A program made the position numbers and the translations under genes. Source: Hydractinia symbiolongicarpus (taxonomy: Eukaryota > Cnidaria > Hydrozoa > Anthoathecata > Hydractiniidae). Taken from it: DNA of 64,000 bases. Where the stretch lies: contig NC_079880.1 of assembly GCF_029227915.1 (NCBI RefSeq), positions 13,412,001-13,476,000 of the forward strand. The letters run 5' to 3'. The notes beneath the pieces are model-generated. The model made no database searches. It saw only the letters and a list, made by a program, of their open reading frames with translations, and was not told the DNA's origin. This document shows positions 11,268-22,499 of the stretch, in pieces; position 1 is the stretch's first letter, and every line of letters starts with the position of its first letter.

Positions 11268-11684
11268 TTGTTTTGTGTTGCAAAACAAAAACAACGACAA
11301 GACTCGATCTTTACACGGGATTTCGTAAACAACATTGCATTGTTCTTTCAGGTTTATTTTGTCTTTTGGTTTGTTTACGAAATCCCGTGTAAAGATTGTG
11401 ATGCAGTGTACATAGGCGAAACAAAAAGAAAGTTTAAGCAACGAGTACAAGAACATATGCGCGCAGTGAGAAACGGAGACGTGAAGAAAAACGAAATTGC
11501 GGACCACAGCTGGAGCAGCAGTCATCAGTTTAATTGGGATGAGAAGAAAATTATTCACAGAGAATCCAGAACAACGGCCAGGAAGATTAAAGAAACCATC
11601 AAAAGTGTAGAACGTAACAAACACATAAACAGCATCTCGTATCAACTTCCTGAGATTTGGTTACCAGCCCTGCAGAAGAAGTAG
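11268..11684 (+). pseudogene. GIY-YIG endonuclease remnant of a Penelope-like element
   Basis: The frame is 138 codons; only about the last 105 look like the element. That part reads CKDCDAVYIGETKRKFKQR, then VQEHMRAVR, and later KETIKSVERNKHIN. This is the GIY-YIG nuclease module found at the C terminus of Penelope-like polyproteins, with the C-x2-C pair before YIG. The first 35 codons are an accidental extension through the inverted repeat. The module is intact, but the reverse transcriptase that should precede it is absent, so the copy is dead. The enzyme normally nicks target DNA to prime reverse transcription. Confidence 0.75.
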
Positions 11685-11990
11685 TTACCTACATCTAGGT
11701 CCGAAAATGTTAATTACCGTAATTAACTGTAATTATCGTTTCTGATTGGTTAATTTTTATGAATTTCGACCCTCTGTAATTATCTAAATACATGCTCAAC
11801 ATCATTTTACTTTGCCCGATGATGGGAGAAGGATCTCCCGAAACGTCGCCTACTAAATTATCATGTTCAAGGAATGATAAACTTTCCAGAGTAACAAAAT
11901 TTAAACTCACGAATTTCAAGATTTTAACCACGAACTATAGCTATCCTAATTACGCCGTTTGGTACGACAGCTTTTTATCTTAGCCATCAT
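11306..11990 (+). mobile_element. 5'-truncated Penelope-like retroelement
   Basis: It holds the endonuclease end of a Penelope-like element followed by a ribozyme-like hairpin. No reverse transcriptase is present upstream. The truncated 5' end carries a perfect 23-bp inverted repeat (11309-11331 against about 11370-11392), the kind of inversion seen at truncated retroelement insertions. The 3' limit is uncertain. Confidence 0.65.
11805..11858 (+). ncRNA. Probable hammerhead ribozyme of the Penelope-like element
   Basis: The core CCGATGA (one change from CTGATGA) is followed by a perfect hairpin: GGGAGA at 11824-11829, loop AGGA, TCTCCC at 11834-11839. GAAA and then CGTC at 11844-11847 come next. 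Helix I can form from GC/GC plus TTTA/TAAA around an internal loop. Penelope-like elements are known to carry hammerheads with a very short helix III. The C at core position 4 may weaken it. Confidence 0.5.
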
Positions 11991-13010
11991 TATGTCTATT
12001 TGTGTTATGTTCATCTGATTTTTACTAGGCTACAGCTGTTGGCTATCTAGCTACCTCTCAAAATGCCTCTGGCTAAAGAGTAAAAATAGCTAAATAACAG
12101 TTGGCTACAACAAAAATTTTAGAATGTTCTTATTGGTGAATTGGTGGCTACACCTTTTGTTACTGTCATGAAAACTGAATCCGCAGAATAAAATTATTGA
12201 CTAACTTTTTTTAGCAAGACAGGTAACAACTGGCTGTTTCTTGTGTTTTTGTTTAAACCAAGGTTGCGATAAAGTTTTGTGGAGAAGGTATTACGCTCTT
12301 TCTGCAGCTTGGAATGAGGGATAAAATGGGTAAAGTTGTTTTAATCGATGCAGCTATACGACATTACGTATATTTCCTAGATAATTTAGGAGAAGAACCT
12401 TTTGCGGCTTTGCCATGTTTTGACGTCTTCAGAAAAAGTTTCAATTATCAGTGATTCTCAAAAGTTCACTTTAGCGACATTTTTCAGGTAATCATTTACC
12501 AAGACCTTATCAACGATCCCTTCTAGTTCAGAGTGTTATGAAGTTCCAGTACGTGTATCAACATACAAAAATGTTAGGCGGATCCTTAGAAGAAATATAT
12601 TTTATGCTCTTTTTTAAATATCACACAAGAGAAAGGATCTCAAGAACTAGGAGAGACGGCAAGGAAAGAAAACATCACGAATTGAAAAGAAGTTAAAACT
12701 GTTAACCTTTGAAGCTTTTTTGTTGTACTTTTGCTTCCCCTTTATTTCTCGCTTACTGTTACCCAGCTCTCCACTGGCACCTAGATTTTTCTTAAAATAT
12801 AAAGATAAGAAGTTTGTTTTTAAACGTCTGCTACCTGAATGAAGTTATGTCAAATCAGCCTTCGGATACTTTTATGACAGATATGCATCGTAAGGTAGTT
12901 GGTTCCGCCACAACAAACATTGGTTCGAATCCCACTTTGTTTGAAAATATAGTTATTTTTTCAGAAGTTGGCATACATCGATAAAAACACGATCTGATTC
13001 TTACATTTGT
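11991..13010. other. Gene-free stretch
   Basis: No coding signal is visible. A B-box-like GGTTCGAATCCCAC near 12930 may be a degraded SINE head. Confidence 0.4.
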
Positions 13011-13259
13011 TGTTATTAAATAGCGTTGTTATTTTTGAGTGTATGCGTTCTAATTAACAGTATGGGATGATCCGCATTGTTGATTCTGTTCCAAACGATC
13101 TTGGGCATCCACCCCGTCGTGGGCAAAATGCGCAAGGTATCCCGTATTTGGCAATTCATACAATTTAAGACATGTTTTGGAAAGTGTGCACACAAAGGTT
13201 CTACTCTACGAAATAGTCGATACACCACCAAAATTCTACACCCAATTTAATCTCATCTT

Positions 13260-13487
13260 GAGTGTAACCTTTTTGCCAAGCTTGCCCATTACATTTTTAA
13301 GGTTTGCCCACGACGGGGTGGCATAAAAACCACACCCCATCTTGGGCGAAGTTTTTTTAACAGGCTTGCCCATCACGGGGTGGCAAAAAAAGACATCTTC
13401 TCTTGGGCGAAGTCTTGTTAACAAGTTTGCCCACGACGGGGTGGCATAAAAACCACACCCCATCTTGGGCGAAATGTTTTTTTTCCC
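13260..13487. repeat. Minisatellite, about 61-bp unit, roughly three copies
   Basis: Units begin GCCCACGACGGGGTGGCA and continue to CTTGGGCGAAG. Starts are near 13308, 13370 and 13431, with partial units at 13100 and 13280. It is GC-richer than its surroundings. Open frames across it (such as minus 13236-13523) are repeats of the unit, not genes. Confidence 0.7.
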
Positions 13488-13529
13488 TCCAGGTACACAA
13501 GACACTGTCCTGTTCCCGACCACTGATCA

Positions 13530-13800
13530 TTACTCGAATGGTATTGTTTCTCTGCTCCACAAGACCTTGTGATTGTGAGTGGCCAGGTGAGGCATGAATA
13601 AACTTTGCTTCTCCTGACCATAACACAGCAACAGCAGCCATTAACAAATTCTTTTCCATTATCTGAATGATTATTTTAGCCAAGCGAAATACTTCCAGAA
13701 GCCTATCAATAAACCTCTCAGCAGTCTCCTTTGCTTGGAGAATTTCGAAAAGTGATCCACAATATGTCCAATCCATTTGAAATCGCCCTCAGGTTTTGCG
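13530..13800 (-). pseudogene. Frameshifted retroviral-type integrase relic (transposon)
   Basis: On the minus strand the three catalytic neighbourhoods of an rve-type DDE integrase can be read in order but in different frames. They are IGHIVDHFSKF near 13743-13787, HSDNGKEFVN near 13640-13672, and HASPGHSQSQGLVEQRN near 13545-13600. The last resembles the PRHPQSQG-x-VER motif of KRBA2/Ginger-type integrases; a Gypsy origin is possible. At least two frameshifts make it non-functional. Confidence 0.6.
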
Positions 13801-14419
13801 TACATGTCAATTAAATCAATCTATGCAAAAAATCAACCTGGTAAACATTTAGGTTGACATTCTTCTTTTAATCTTTTTGTTATTTATCATTGCAAGAATT
13901 AGGAATTAAAAATTAAATAAAAAAACCCTAAAAATTCACAACTTCAACACAAACCATTTGCTTACAAAAAAATACAATGGTGTACCCTGTATACGTTGAA
14001 GAAATCCAGTCAGAATAATTGGGCTTAATCGAGCTTTTTTCATTTGAGCGGTTTTTAATGCGCAAGTTACACAATTTCGAATATAGAACTCCACAGCCGT
14101 TCTTGGTATGTTGTCATATGTTCGAGATATCTATAATTAATTCCAAGCATAATTAAGACAAAATAGAAGAAAATATGATAAAGACACAATAAATGCGTTA
14201 TTCTATTCAAAAACTAAAATACATGCTGAACCTTTTCATAGGTTTTGCAACGCCAGAATGGACAGCCTGTTTATGTGCTTTTTCAACAATGTCAAATATT
14301 TATGTGCCAACAACTACACGCTTGTAGTCTCCAAGAATTGATAATTCGTTATTCTAAAAGCACATACATGTTGATATATCTTGTTTTTATTTGTTTTAAA
14401 TGAAATACATATTAAATTT

Positions 14420-14500
14420 TTTTTTACATTATTTAAGTGATTCAGGTGGGAGTTGAACCCACTGCCACTTTTGCAAGTGGTTCTTCCATTTAGAATCTGA
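14420..14500 (-). repeat. tRNA-like sequence with a complete T arm
   Basis: GTGGG-TTCAACT-CCCAC on the minus strand forms a perfect T stem-loop, and CCACTTGCAAAAGTGG could be an anticodon arm. The acceptor stem is missing, so it is probably a SINE head. Confidence 0.35.
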
Positions 14501-16080
14501 ATCGAACAAAATGCATGAAATAAGCATGCCAATTATAATAAGTTATGTTAAATTATATTTATATATATTATAATATAGATTTACTTAACATAAACTTTTG
14601 CTAGCTAGAAAGGTATTAAAAAAATTATACATATTTATAATGTACATTATATTTAGCTAGCTATACTTTAAGTATGGACAAACAACTTTATACAAAGATA
14701 AAACTTATGTAAAACTTACCTATATATGTAATGCCTAGTGAAAGAGAGCGTCTGAGCTGTGTATTTTTACAGTAAACAGTCTGTTTAAACCCTTTCCTGA
14801 CGTATTTTCATACATTAGTGTATATGTCAATCACTATCTGTTTTACCTGCAGCCTACCACCCACTCACTCGTATAGATGTAAAAATAACTAATATATGTC
14901 AAATATTGGTAAACAAACCTTTTTTTTGGTTGGAACAGGATATTGTGTAAATTTAATGCAGGATAACTTAAGACCTCATCCAACCATGCTTCAAACTTCA
15001 GTCTAATGTCGACCATTTTGTATAACGTGCAACTCTAAACAATATAATATAAAAGAATATAAATGTAGCAACTGCTAGCTACATAGATAGCTTGGTGTCA
15101 ATGTAACCATCAGGACAACGAAATTAAAAAAAAACTATGTTTAAAAACAAGAACTGTAGCTACCTCTTGACTTCCACAAAGATTTCCCGCTTCCTTGCAT
15201 TTATAGAGCTGCGCAATGTCTGACTAGCACAGTGCCAAGTTAGGTAATTTACAGAACGCGAAAAATATTGCCCAAGATGGTGTAGAGGACAACACGGGCT
15301 GGAACAATTCCAATATACATTATTATACGGTAATGATGACGTTCAAAAATTAACCCGAGAAATGCTTACGTTTTAAAAAAAACTTCATATTGTTCAGATA
15401 AAAATTAATTAAAAATCATCTCTGCAATGGAGAGTGTAATGTGGTGTGTATAAAAAAGAAAAGTTCTTTAAAACAACGTTAACATTGACACAAAAAGTTT
15501 ATTAACAGTAAGTTGATTATGTTATACTTAGAAAGTTTTTAAAATTGTTTGTTATGTGTTTAACTTACTATCATTCCTACTTCATTATTGATCGAAATAA
15601 TGGCATCCATTTTTAATTTATTGTTTTTTTTTTAAGCCGCCATTTCCTTTACGATTTTCTTGATCACTCACTCATGAAGTGGGCGGTTGCAAAATAATTG
15701 CGTAAAGTGGAAAGTAAGCAGGCCTTGCTAAATAAGCACTGAGGCGAAGTTCGATAAAACAGCTGTTATGAAATCATAGAAGACAAGATAACAAAAAGAA
15801 ATCGAAGACAAATCCACTCCTATGTGTGTTTATCATATGTGAAAATCAGTTTTTTTCAACACTATTTTTATTTAATCGGTATTATACATAATGTATAGCA
15901 TCTTTGATAACGGGGGAGAGTGCTTATAGTAACAGCTTGAGACAGTTAAAAACTAAGGAGATAGGTAGTTTTAGATCATAGAAAAGATCTTATACTTTCA
16001 CCATAAGGAAGCGATTAACAGTTTGAACAAGAGACATCATGGAAAAGTAAGGCATTATGATTATTATGATTTACCCAGGA
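14501..16080. other. Gene-free AT-rich stretch
   Basis: It holds a small AT-rich foldback near 14544-14594, with TATGTTAA facing TTAACATA. Nothing else is supported. Confidence 0.4.
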
Positions 16081-16084
16081 TAAC

Positions 16085-16345
16085 CTCTTCAGTCCTAATA
16101 GTACTGTTATCAAAGAGGGTCCTGCGGAGGAGGTGCTAGTGCATTAAAAGCTCCCATTTGTGTTACGGAAGGCGTGCAACACAACAGACACTTACTAGAC
16201 AAACGCCTAAGATATCAATCCTATTCTCATGCTGAACGTTAACCAGAAAGCGTCGATTCACACTTTTATAGTCTTTGGCATGACTCGGGGTTTGAATCTG
16301 GACTGGAGGGGAACACTATACCACGAGGCCCCCAGTCGACGAAGT
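16085..16345 (-). mobile_element. tRNA-derived SINE
   Basis: On the minus strand the head contains CCTCGTGGTATAGTG (A-box-like) and AGATTCAAACCCCG (B-box-like). The tail, read on the plus strand as GAGGGTCCTGCGGAGG and CTAGTGCATTAA, recurs at 59470-59502. This supports an interspersed SINE family. Confidence 0.45.
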
Positions 16346-18680
16346 AAGGTTGCTGATTTGAGCAAGTTACAACGTTTAATTCACAAAGAATAACACCAAA
16401 ACTTTAATTGTGTATGTTTATAAAAACTTACGTTGAAAACACAACAAAGGCAGTGTGAAAAAAAGTTGGGAAAGAAAACTGTTTTTGTTATTTATGTTGC
16501 TAGTGTAACATGGTGTTCCAGTTATAGACAAGTAAAATGGAATACAAGAACAAAGGCGCCTAAACGAGATTGCTTTTCTTCATCCTATTGCTATGGGGTG
16601 CAACATGTTTTGGAAGGTCTAGATGGATAAAACCAGATAAAATAAAGGTAATGCCAAAAATAATAGAATGTCAGGAAAGAGTGTGCTCACTTCTAAAAAA
16701 ATGTAAATTTAAATTGTTAGAACTTCTTACCCTGTTTTTGTGAACAAATACTTTCTGTGATGGTTTGTACAGCTGGTTGATATAGTTAGATTTGTGTTTT
16801 CTTTTTGATGTACACAGTGCCATCACTTTCAACCCAATTAATAACACTTAATATCACCTTCTCTGAAAAACCCTCTCGTGTGAGCTAGTACTCCTTTTTC
16901 TAGGCGCCTTCCACATTGTCCTCTTCAACACTAGGCGAAATACTTCATGTTTCTAACCTTGTTTGACCAATATCCTTCCCTTTTGATGTTAACAGCGATG
17001 CCTTGTTTCCTCTTTTTAACTAGTTGTTAATGACGATAAGGTATATTAACAAGTAGTGTTCTTTTACACAGGTCTCCTCATTAGTTGATCTTTTTTTCTT
17101 TCTTTCCGGGGCTCTAATCATTCTTTAGCTGGAAATTTAAACCTTTAAAAATATCTCTCATTCTCGCTGTACCTCAAGATTTCTATTTCGTTATTACCGG
17201 TTTTAAGCATCCATGCATCAATGCAACCAGGTGATGGTAACCATCTCTCATTTTGAATCGACCACATTCGTCCACTCCAGCCTTGACAGAGTTGCATTTT
17301 GTAAACCTCTATTGTTTTATTCGACTGTTTCATTCCAGTTTGTAAATCGAATTAAAAAAGGCTCCCTCCATGGGACTCACAATCAAAGATGTGATGAAAT
17401 TTTATTTCTGTATACAAAACGCCACCTCTTTTGACCTCTTCTAGGATGGCCTTGCATTCATCGCAAAAACATGGTACCTACGCATTCCTGTAAGAGACTA
17501 AAAGTGTTAAACTGAAATTAATCGCTCTTTAAGAAAATTTATGACTTGCAAACAGCACCGCATGCTGTCTATTGTTATGAGCGCAGGGAACGTGTGACAA
17601 CTCTATTCATTGAAAAAAAGGTGCTGCTTGGTTGTTGCCTTCTTCATTCAACTTCAAATGATTGTAAGGTAGCAAGTCGGCTAACATAACATATAGTAGA
17701 AGGCTGTATTTAATCGGAAGTGCTCTGCTTGTAAACATTGTAAGACTATCCTCGATGGCCTAAGCATCAGTAAAAGAAAAATCAGATCTCAGGCAATTTG
17801 TGGCGTTTCTTCGTGCGAAGTATTTAATATCGAAAAGTATGTTACAAATTTTCTGTATGGCTTTAGATCTTCAAAAATGTTAAATTTCGTTCCAGAACTG
17901 AAGTAATTATATGTTAAGTAGATAGTGGTATTTTGGAGAAATTTCAAGCTTCCGTCCTTTTGTCCTTTTTATGATGCAATGTGAGTATGCCATATTCAAT
18001 TTGGAATCCGTCTCCATATACGGACACCGTAATCAACCACCTCTTCTACCTCCCTATAGGATTCAGCTTCTCTTTAGAATCATATGTAACAGTACCTTTG
18101 TAACCTTTGACGTGTGGAATGATTCATTTTAAACCCCTTCCCTAAAAGCAAGACTTGTTACTCACTTCCACACAGTACAGCCATTGGCTATATTACGTTT
18201 ACAGTAGGAATCTGATAAAAATTTAAATAAAATTGAGAAAAAGTCAAAATGAACATCCTAAAAACACGCAGCACTTGTCTCATACTTTAATGCGTTTCAC
18301 AATGTCCACAGCTTGTTAGATTTTAGATTGATGTTCTAATGAGATCAAATTATATTTGCTTGCTCCTGTAAATCAAAAATATGTCTGCGTTGGTAATGCA
18401 CAGTAAATTTAGCCAAAGTATACTCTGTGAAATGGACATGTAAATGCGTGAATAAATAATCCAGTTGAATGCTCGTCCCTAATACAACGACAGATTCATT
18501 TGCCATTCCTTCAGCGTTCAATTTTGCAGGCATAAATTTCGGAATAGCTCACTAGTACTTATTACTATCTCAAATGCGAGGATAGTATTGGTTTCCAACT
18601 CTTAACTGACTAACTTTGGCCCAAATGATCGATTACAACGTCATCAACGAGCATTCATGCGTAAAGTTTTATTTTAGAAA
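16346..18680. other. Gene-free stretch
   Basis: Short open frames near 16433 and 17145-17434 lack recognisable domains or paired splice sites. I see no supported gene. Confidence 0.35.
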
Positions 18681-18684
18681 AATT

Positions 18685-18766
18685 TCCCCTGGGAAGACTC
18701 GAACCAGCACCACAGCAGAACATTGCATCTAAGTGCAACGCGCTAACCAACTGGGCTATCGTAAGT
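18685..18766 (-). repeat. tRNA-like sequence with A and B boxes
   Basis: On the minus strand it reads TAGCCCAGTTGGTTAGCGC (A box) and GGTTCGAGTCTTCCC (B box), with TTGCA/TGCAA as an anticodon stem. The acceptor strands do not pair, which suggests a SINE head or pseudogene. Confidence 0.4.
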
Positions 18767-19540
18767 AACCTTTACCTTTTCGATTTTTTCTCTTTTGAGA
18801 TGGTGTGTTAATCAAACAAAACATTATTTTTTACCACTGTTATATTTATTTGAGTAAAATACAATGGGAAAAGCTTAAAAGATACGCTGTTTGATCAAGT
18901 TAATGGAGGGAATGGGTTGGAGTGGATTAAGGGAATTTTATTTCTTTATAAGCAAAGCAAAGCAATTTCTTCATAACAAATAGGCGATTGAAAAGCATTC
19001 TAAGTTACTGTCCGATTGCGTATTCGCCATCTTAGCATTTTTAAAATGCAATAAAATTGTGTGCAAATTAAAAAAGGAATGGCAAAAACAACAATTTGTA
19101 AAGAGAATTTGAAAGAGAATTAATTTAACGTGCAGAACTTATTTTAAAACGTGTCAATTTAATACATGTTATTGCTTGTGTTCGTGAATATATTACAAGC
19201 TTCTGAAAGTCTACATTAGCATTGCTTTGGTTTTGCAAAAGGTATTTTTACCTAATTGCAAAAACAATATGCCACAACGACATGGATTTATGTTCGCGTC
19301 GTTTGGTAATGATGGCGGTGTCTAACATCGGAAAATTCTTTCGCATGTGTATTCACACTTCTCGAGCGCAAAGTGGTAATTTTTCTTCAAAATACTGCAC
19401 ACAACGTCCAGGGCATTGACCAGGTGCATTAAAGTCTTAAATTTCCCAGCTTCCTTCCTTTATATCAGCCAACATGAGGCATAGACGAAGTAAATCAACT
19501 CACCGTTTATATTTAATTTGAAATCTATTACATGCTTTAT

Positions 19541-19672
19541 GTATAAGAATATTAATATTGGAACCAGGCTGGTCACTATTCTTATTTCTCTGTTGTTTAA
19601 ACAATGGACCAATTGTTTTTAAATTTCCAGCCTGGTATTTTTGTAAAGCATGTCTTATAAAAGAAAAGCATG
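19541..19672. mobile_element. Foldback MITE, copy 2 (inverted)
   Basis: CCAGGCTGG and CCAGCCTGG face each other around a core of TTATTTCTCTGTTGTTTAAA and GGACCAATTGTTTTTAA. It is the reverse orientation of the copies at 5154 and 19830. Confidence 0.6.
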
Positions 19673-19829
19673 TAATTGTACACTATTATCACTTTATTTA
19701 AATTTTTCCTACAACCGTTTTCCTCGTTTTGCCTTTTTTAACAACCCTTAACACTCGTCCGCATAACCACCCTTGCCCCCCTTTCTTGTACAGTTTGGTT
19801 ATAATGCATCACGCTTTTATTAGAATTTC

Positions 19830-19965
19830 GTTTGTTTGCTTGTATTTCAGGTTAAAAAATTGACCTATTGTTTAGAAGATAGATGACTAGAAAAACAATA
19901 GAGAAATAAAATAATGATCAGACCTGGCATGAATTTTGATATTCTTATAAAAAAACATGTGACCA
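19830..19965. mobile_element. Foldback MITE, copy 3
   Basis: It has the same core as copies 1 and 2 (ATTGACCTATTGTTTAGAAG, ACAATAGAGAAATAAAATAA) and ends TTTTGATATTCTTATAA. It lies under 200 bases from copy 2 in opposite orientation. Confidence 0.6.
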
Positions 19966-21190
19966 TTAACTATCACTGAAATTATTTCTTGAAAAATATC
20001 GCTGGTCGCCCCATTTAGCTGCTTTAAATTTGCGCAAACTTAGTGACTACATCTAGACGTCTTAACTTTTTACTGTGTCCAAAATGTTCTTTTAGCAACT
20101 TACCAGAGTCCTTTAAGAGGCTTTAAGACCTAGTAGCAGGGTTTGTGTCATAGGCCAAGTAGGATAACTATCACTTTGGTTTTCCCATATGCAATTAAAC
20201 AACATCATTAGGAGTGTCACTAGTGTGAATGTAGTTGCACCTTCTTAATAACGAGATAGTTTAATGCAGCTTATGCATCTTGTTGAATTTCACTAAGAAC
20301 TTTAAATATCATTAAATTTTGTTTCTGTAACAGTATCTAGTGTAAGGGAATCACGAAGGAAGATCTTAGTTTGTTTCAAATTATTTCTGTCTGTCACGAA
20401 GCATTTATGTTACACTTTGCACGAAAGTTATAACTGTATAATAAAATGTTATATAAAAGGAAGATTTGACATAAATTAATTGTTCATTGTCATTATATAT
20501 CTTTTTCCTCACTTGCTTGCTTGCACCAATTGCACGAATTACAATTGCAACTTCTTTTTCAAAGGTTTTAGGCTTTGCCTTTGTAGGTTTTTTGATTTAT
20601 ATATAGTTCTTTCTTTGAATTCTTCTCTTCAACTTTTTTGTGTTATTTTAGGAGCTTCCTGCATTGAAAATAATATTTTGTGGAGAATAAAACATTGGTT
20701 ATCAATCCCTTCGAAGTCTTCTTTCGTTCTCAAGTTATTTACGATTTTGAATATTAAAATTAAAATCTTATGATGTTATATGTAAGTTTTAAAAAATGCT
20801 GACATTACATTTCTACTTGCAAGCATATTATCAATACAATACGTCCACACCGCTTAACTGATTTGACACTATGTAAGCTTGTAAGGTATTTCAAATGTTA
20901 ATTTATGCTCAGCGCCTTAAAACATCGTCAATGATGATGTAATAAGGTCCACTGAAAATTTTTGAAGATTAAGTACAACAAAGGGTTTTGAAAAAATTTC
21001 GGAAGATTTGATAAACAACTTTTTATCCCCTACAACAAAAATATCATTTTAAATGCAGAGATATATATAAGATAATTTTATTTAACCTCGAACATATATT
21101 TGCACATGATGAAATTGTAACAATAGTAATTCAGTTATCAAAAAGCAGATAAATTATTCAAAAGTAAATCCTTTAATTTAGATGAAGGGA
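19966..21190. other. Gene-free stretch upstream of the Rab-like gene
   Basis: An open frame at 20480-20773 is low-complexity and unrecognised. A possible acceptor (AATTTAG) ends at 21180, just before the Rab-like start, so a 5' non-coding exon may exist upstream. Confidence 0.3.
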
Positions 21191-21191
21191 A

Positions 21192-22411
21192 ATGTTTTCC
21201 AAAAGTGAATATCTGAAGTTGTTAATGATTGGTGATCGTGATGCAGGAAGAGTAGATTTAAGACACCTCTACATATACAACGAATGTCCTGATATGTATG
21301 GCATAAGTGACTTCCTGTTCACAAACGTTACGATCAATGGAGATCAAGTCCAACTTCAGGTAGGTCCCTTTATTATAAACATTGTCCATGTGAGCAAGTA
21401 CAAGGTGAACTCAATAACATATCAGCACTTACTCTTTTCTAACTTTGAAAAGAAATTAGTATTATTCATATAACGGGTACTATCTACCCGGTAATGCTCA
21501 TCTTGTGGGCATCAATGAGACGCTGCCGGGCAAAAATATCCTTCATCGTCTGCTTGACTTCTCTGATTGAATCTTAAACTTCTTTTAAATGGAATAAGAA
21601 AAAGAGCAACGAATTGTTTGGGATATTCGTCAATGAACTAATACAAAAACTGGTGTCATTTATAGCAAATACAGAACTGTTACTAAAGATGTATAGCTTT
21701 TCCTTTCCTTCTGCTTTCTCAAAAGGATTCTGATGATTACAACGCACGGAAGCATCTGCTTTAAATTACAGTTTTTTTATATTTCAATTCAGTCTATTTA
21801 AAATTTAATGCACTTATCTATTTTCCTCATAACGTAGCCTTAAGGCTACGTTATGAGGCGCGTTTCCATTTGAAACTTGGATAATATTTTTGTCACTGTT
21901 CGTACGCACCAAAAAATGAGACTTTTACTCTTTTAATTATTCTCTTTTAATTGTCTTTCAGGTAATATGTTCTTTTTTTCAGATTTGGGATAATGTTCAT
22001 GGACGTCACCGATTGGTATATACCCCTTGTGCAAGAGGTGCTTTAGGTGTCCTCTTAGTTTACAACATATCAAGTCGTGAAAGTTTTGATCATCTCACCG
22101 ATTGGCTTTCTGCACTTGAAAGGGTACCTAAAGAGGATGTAGTTATCACTTTGGTTGCAAATGAAGTTGATTCAGAACAACCTAGAGTTGTGACAACAGA
22201 AGAAGGAAGAAAATTTGCAAAAGAACGCAACTTGTTATTTATAGAAACGTCTGTCAGAAGGAGAGTAAATATAAATGAGATGTTTGATTTGACTATTAAC
22301 AACGTCATAGAGACTTGCAAAATAAAGGGAATAGATCCTCTTGCTTTTGGTAGAAGTAAAATGATGCAACACAATGCTTCTTATAGTAAACAAAGCAAAT
22401 GTAACATTTAG
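21192..22411 (+). CDS. Divergent Rab-like protein with degenerate GTP-binding motifs
   Basis: Two exons, 21192-21359 and 21983-22411, join in phase 0 (CAG|GTAGGT, TTTCAG|ATT) to give 198 residues. The Rab backbone is clear, nearest in pattern to Rab2/Rab4/Rab14: LLVYNISSRESFDHLTDWL, then TTEEGRKFAKERNLLF. Yet every G box is altered. The P-loop is GDRDAGRV at 14-21, without the GKS/T. The switch I threonine is missing, WDTAG is WDNVH at 58-62, NKxD is NEVD at 116-119, and SAK is SVR at 146-148. The C terminus, KQSKCNI, has one cysteine and no standard Rab prenylation motif. The reading frame is undamaged, so it is probably a pseudo-GTPase rather than a dead copy. Confidence 0.85.
21825..21858. 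repeat. Perfect 34-bp palindrome in the Rab-like intron
   Basis: Two 17-base arms (CCTCATAACGTAGCCTT and its complement) meet with no spacer. There are no mismatches. Confidence 0.9.
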
Positions 22412-22470
22412 GTTTAATAATGGCCGTATTTTCCTGTAATAACCAGCATGTTCATTCTTTTTTAGCTGTT

Positions 22471-22480
22471 AATAAATAAA
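22471..22480 (+). terminator. Polyadenylation signal of the Rab-like gene
   Basis: AATAAATAAA lies 60 bases after the stop codon, giving two overlapping AATAAA signals. Confidence 0.5.
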
Positions 22481-22499
22481 CTAACAACTTTTAAAAAGG

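Noticed and set aside
13236-13523. 95-codon minus-strand frame as a gene
   Set aside because: It is a read-through of the 61-bp minisatellite (repeated GCGFYATPSWANL), not an independent protein.
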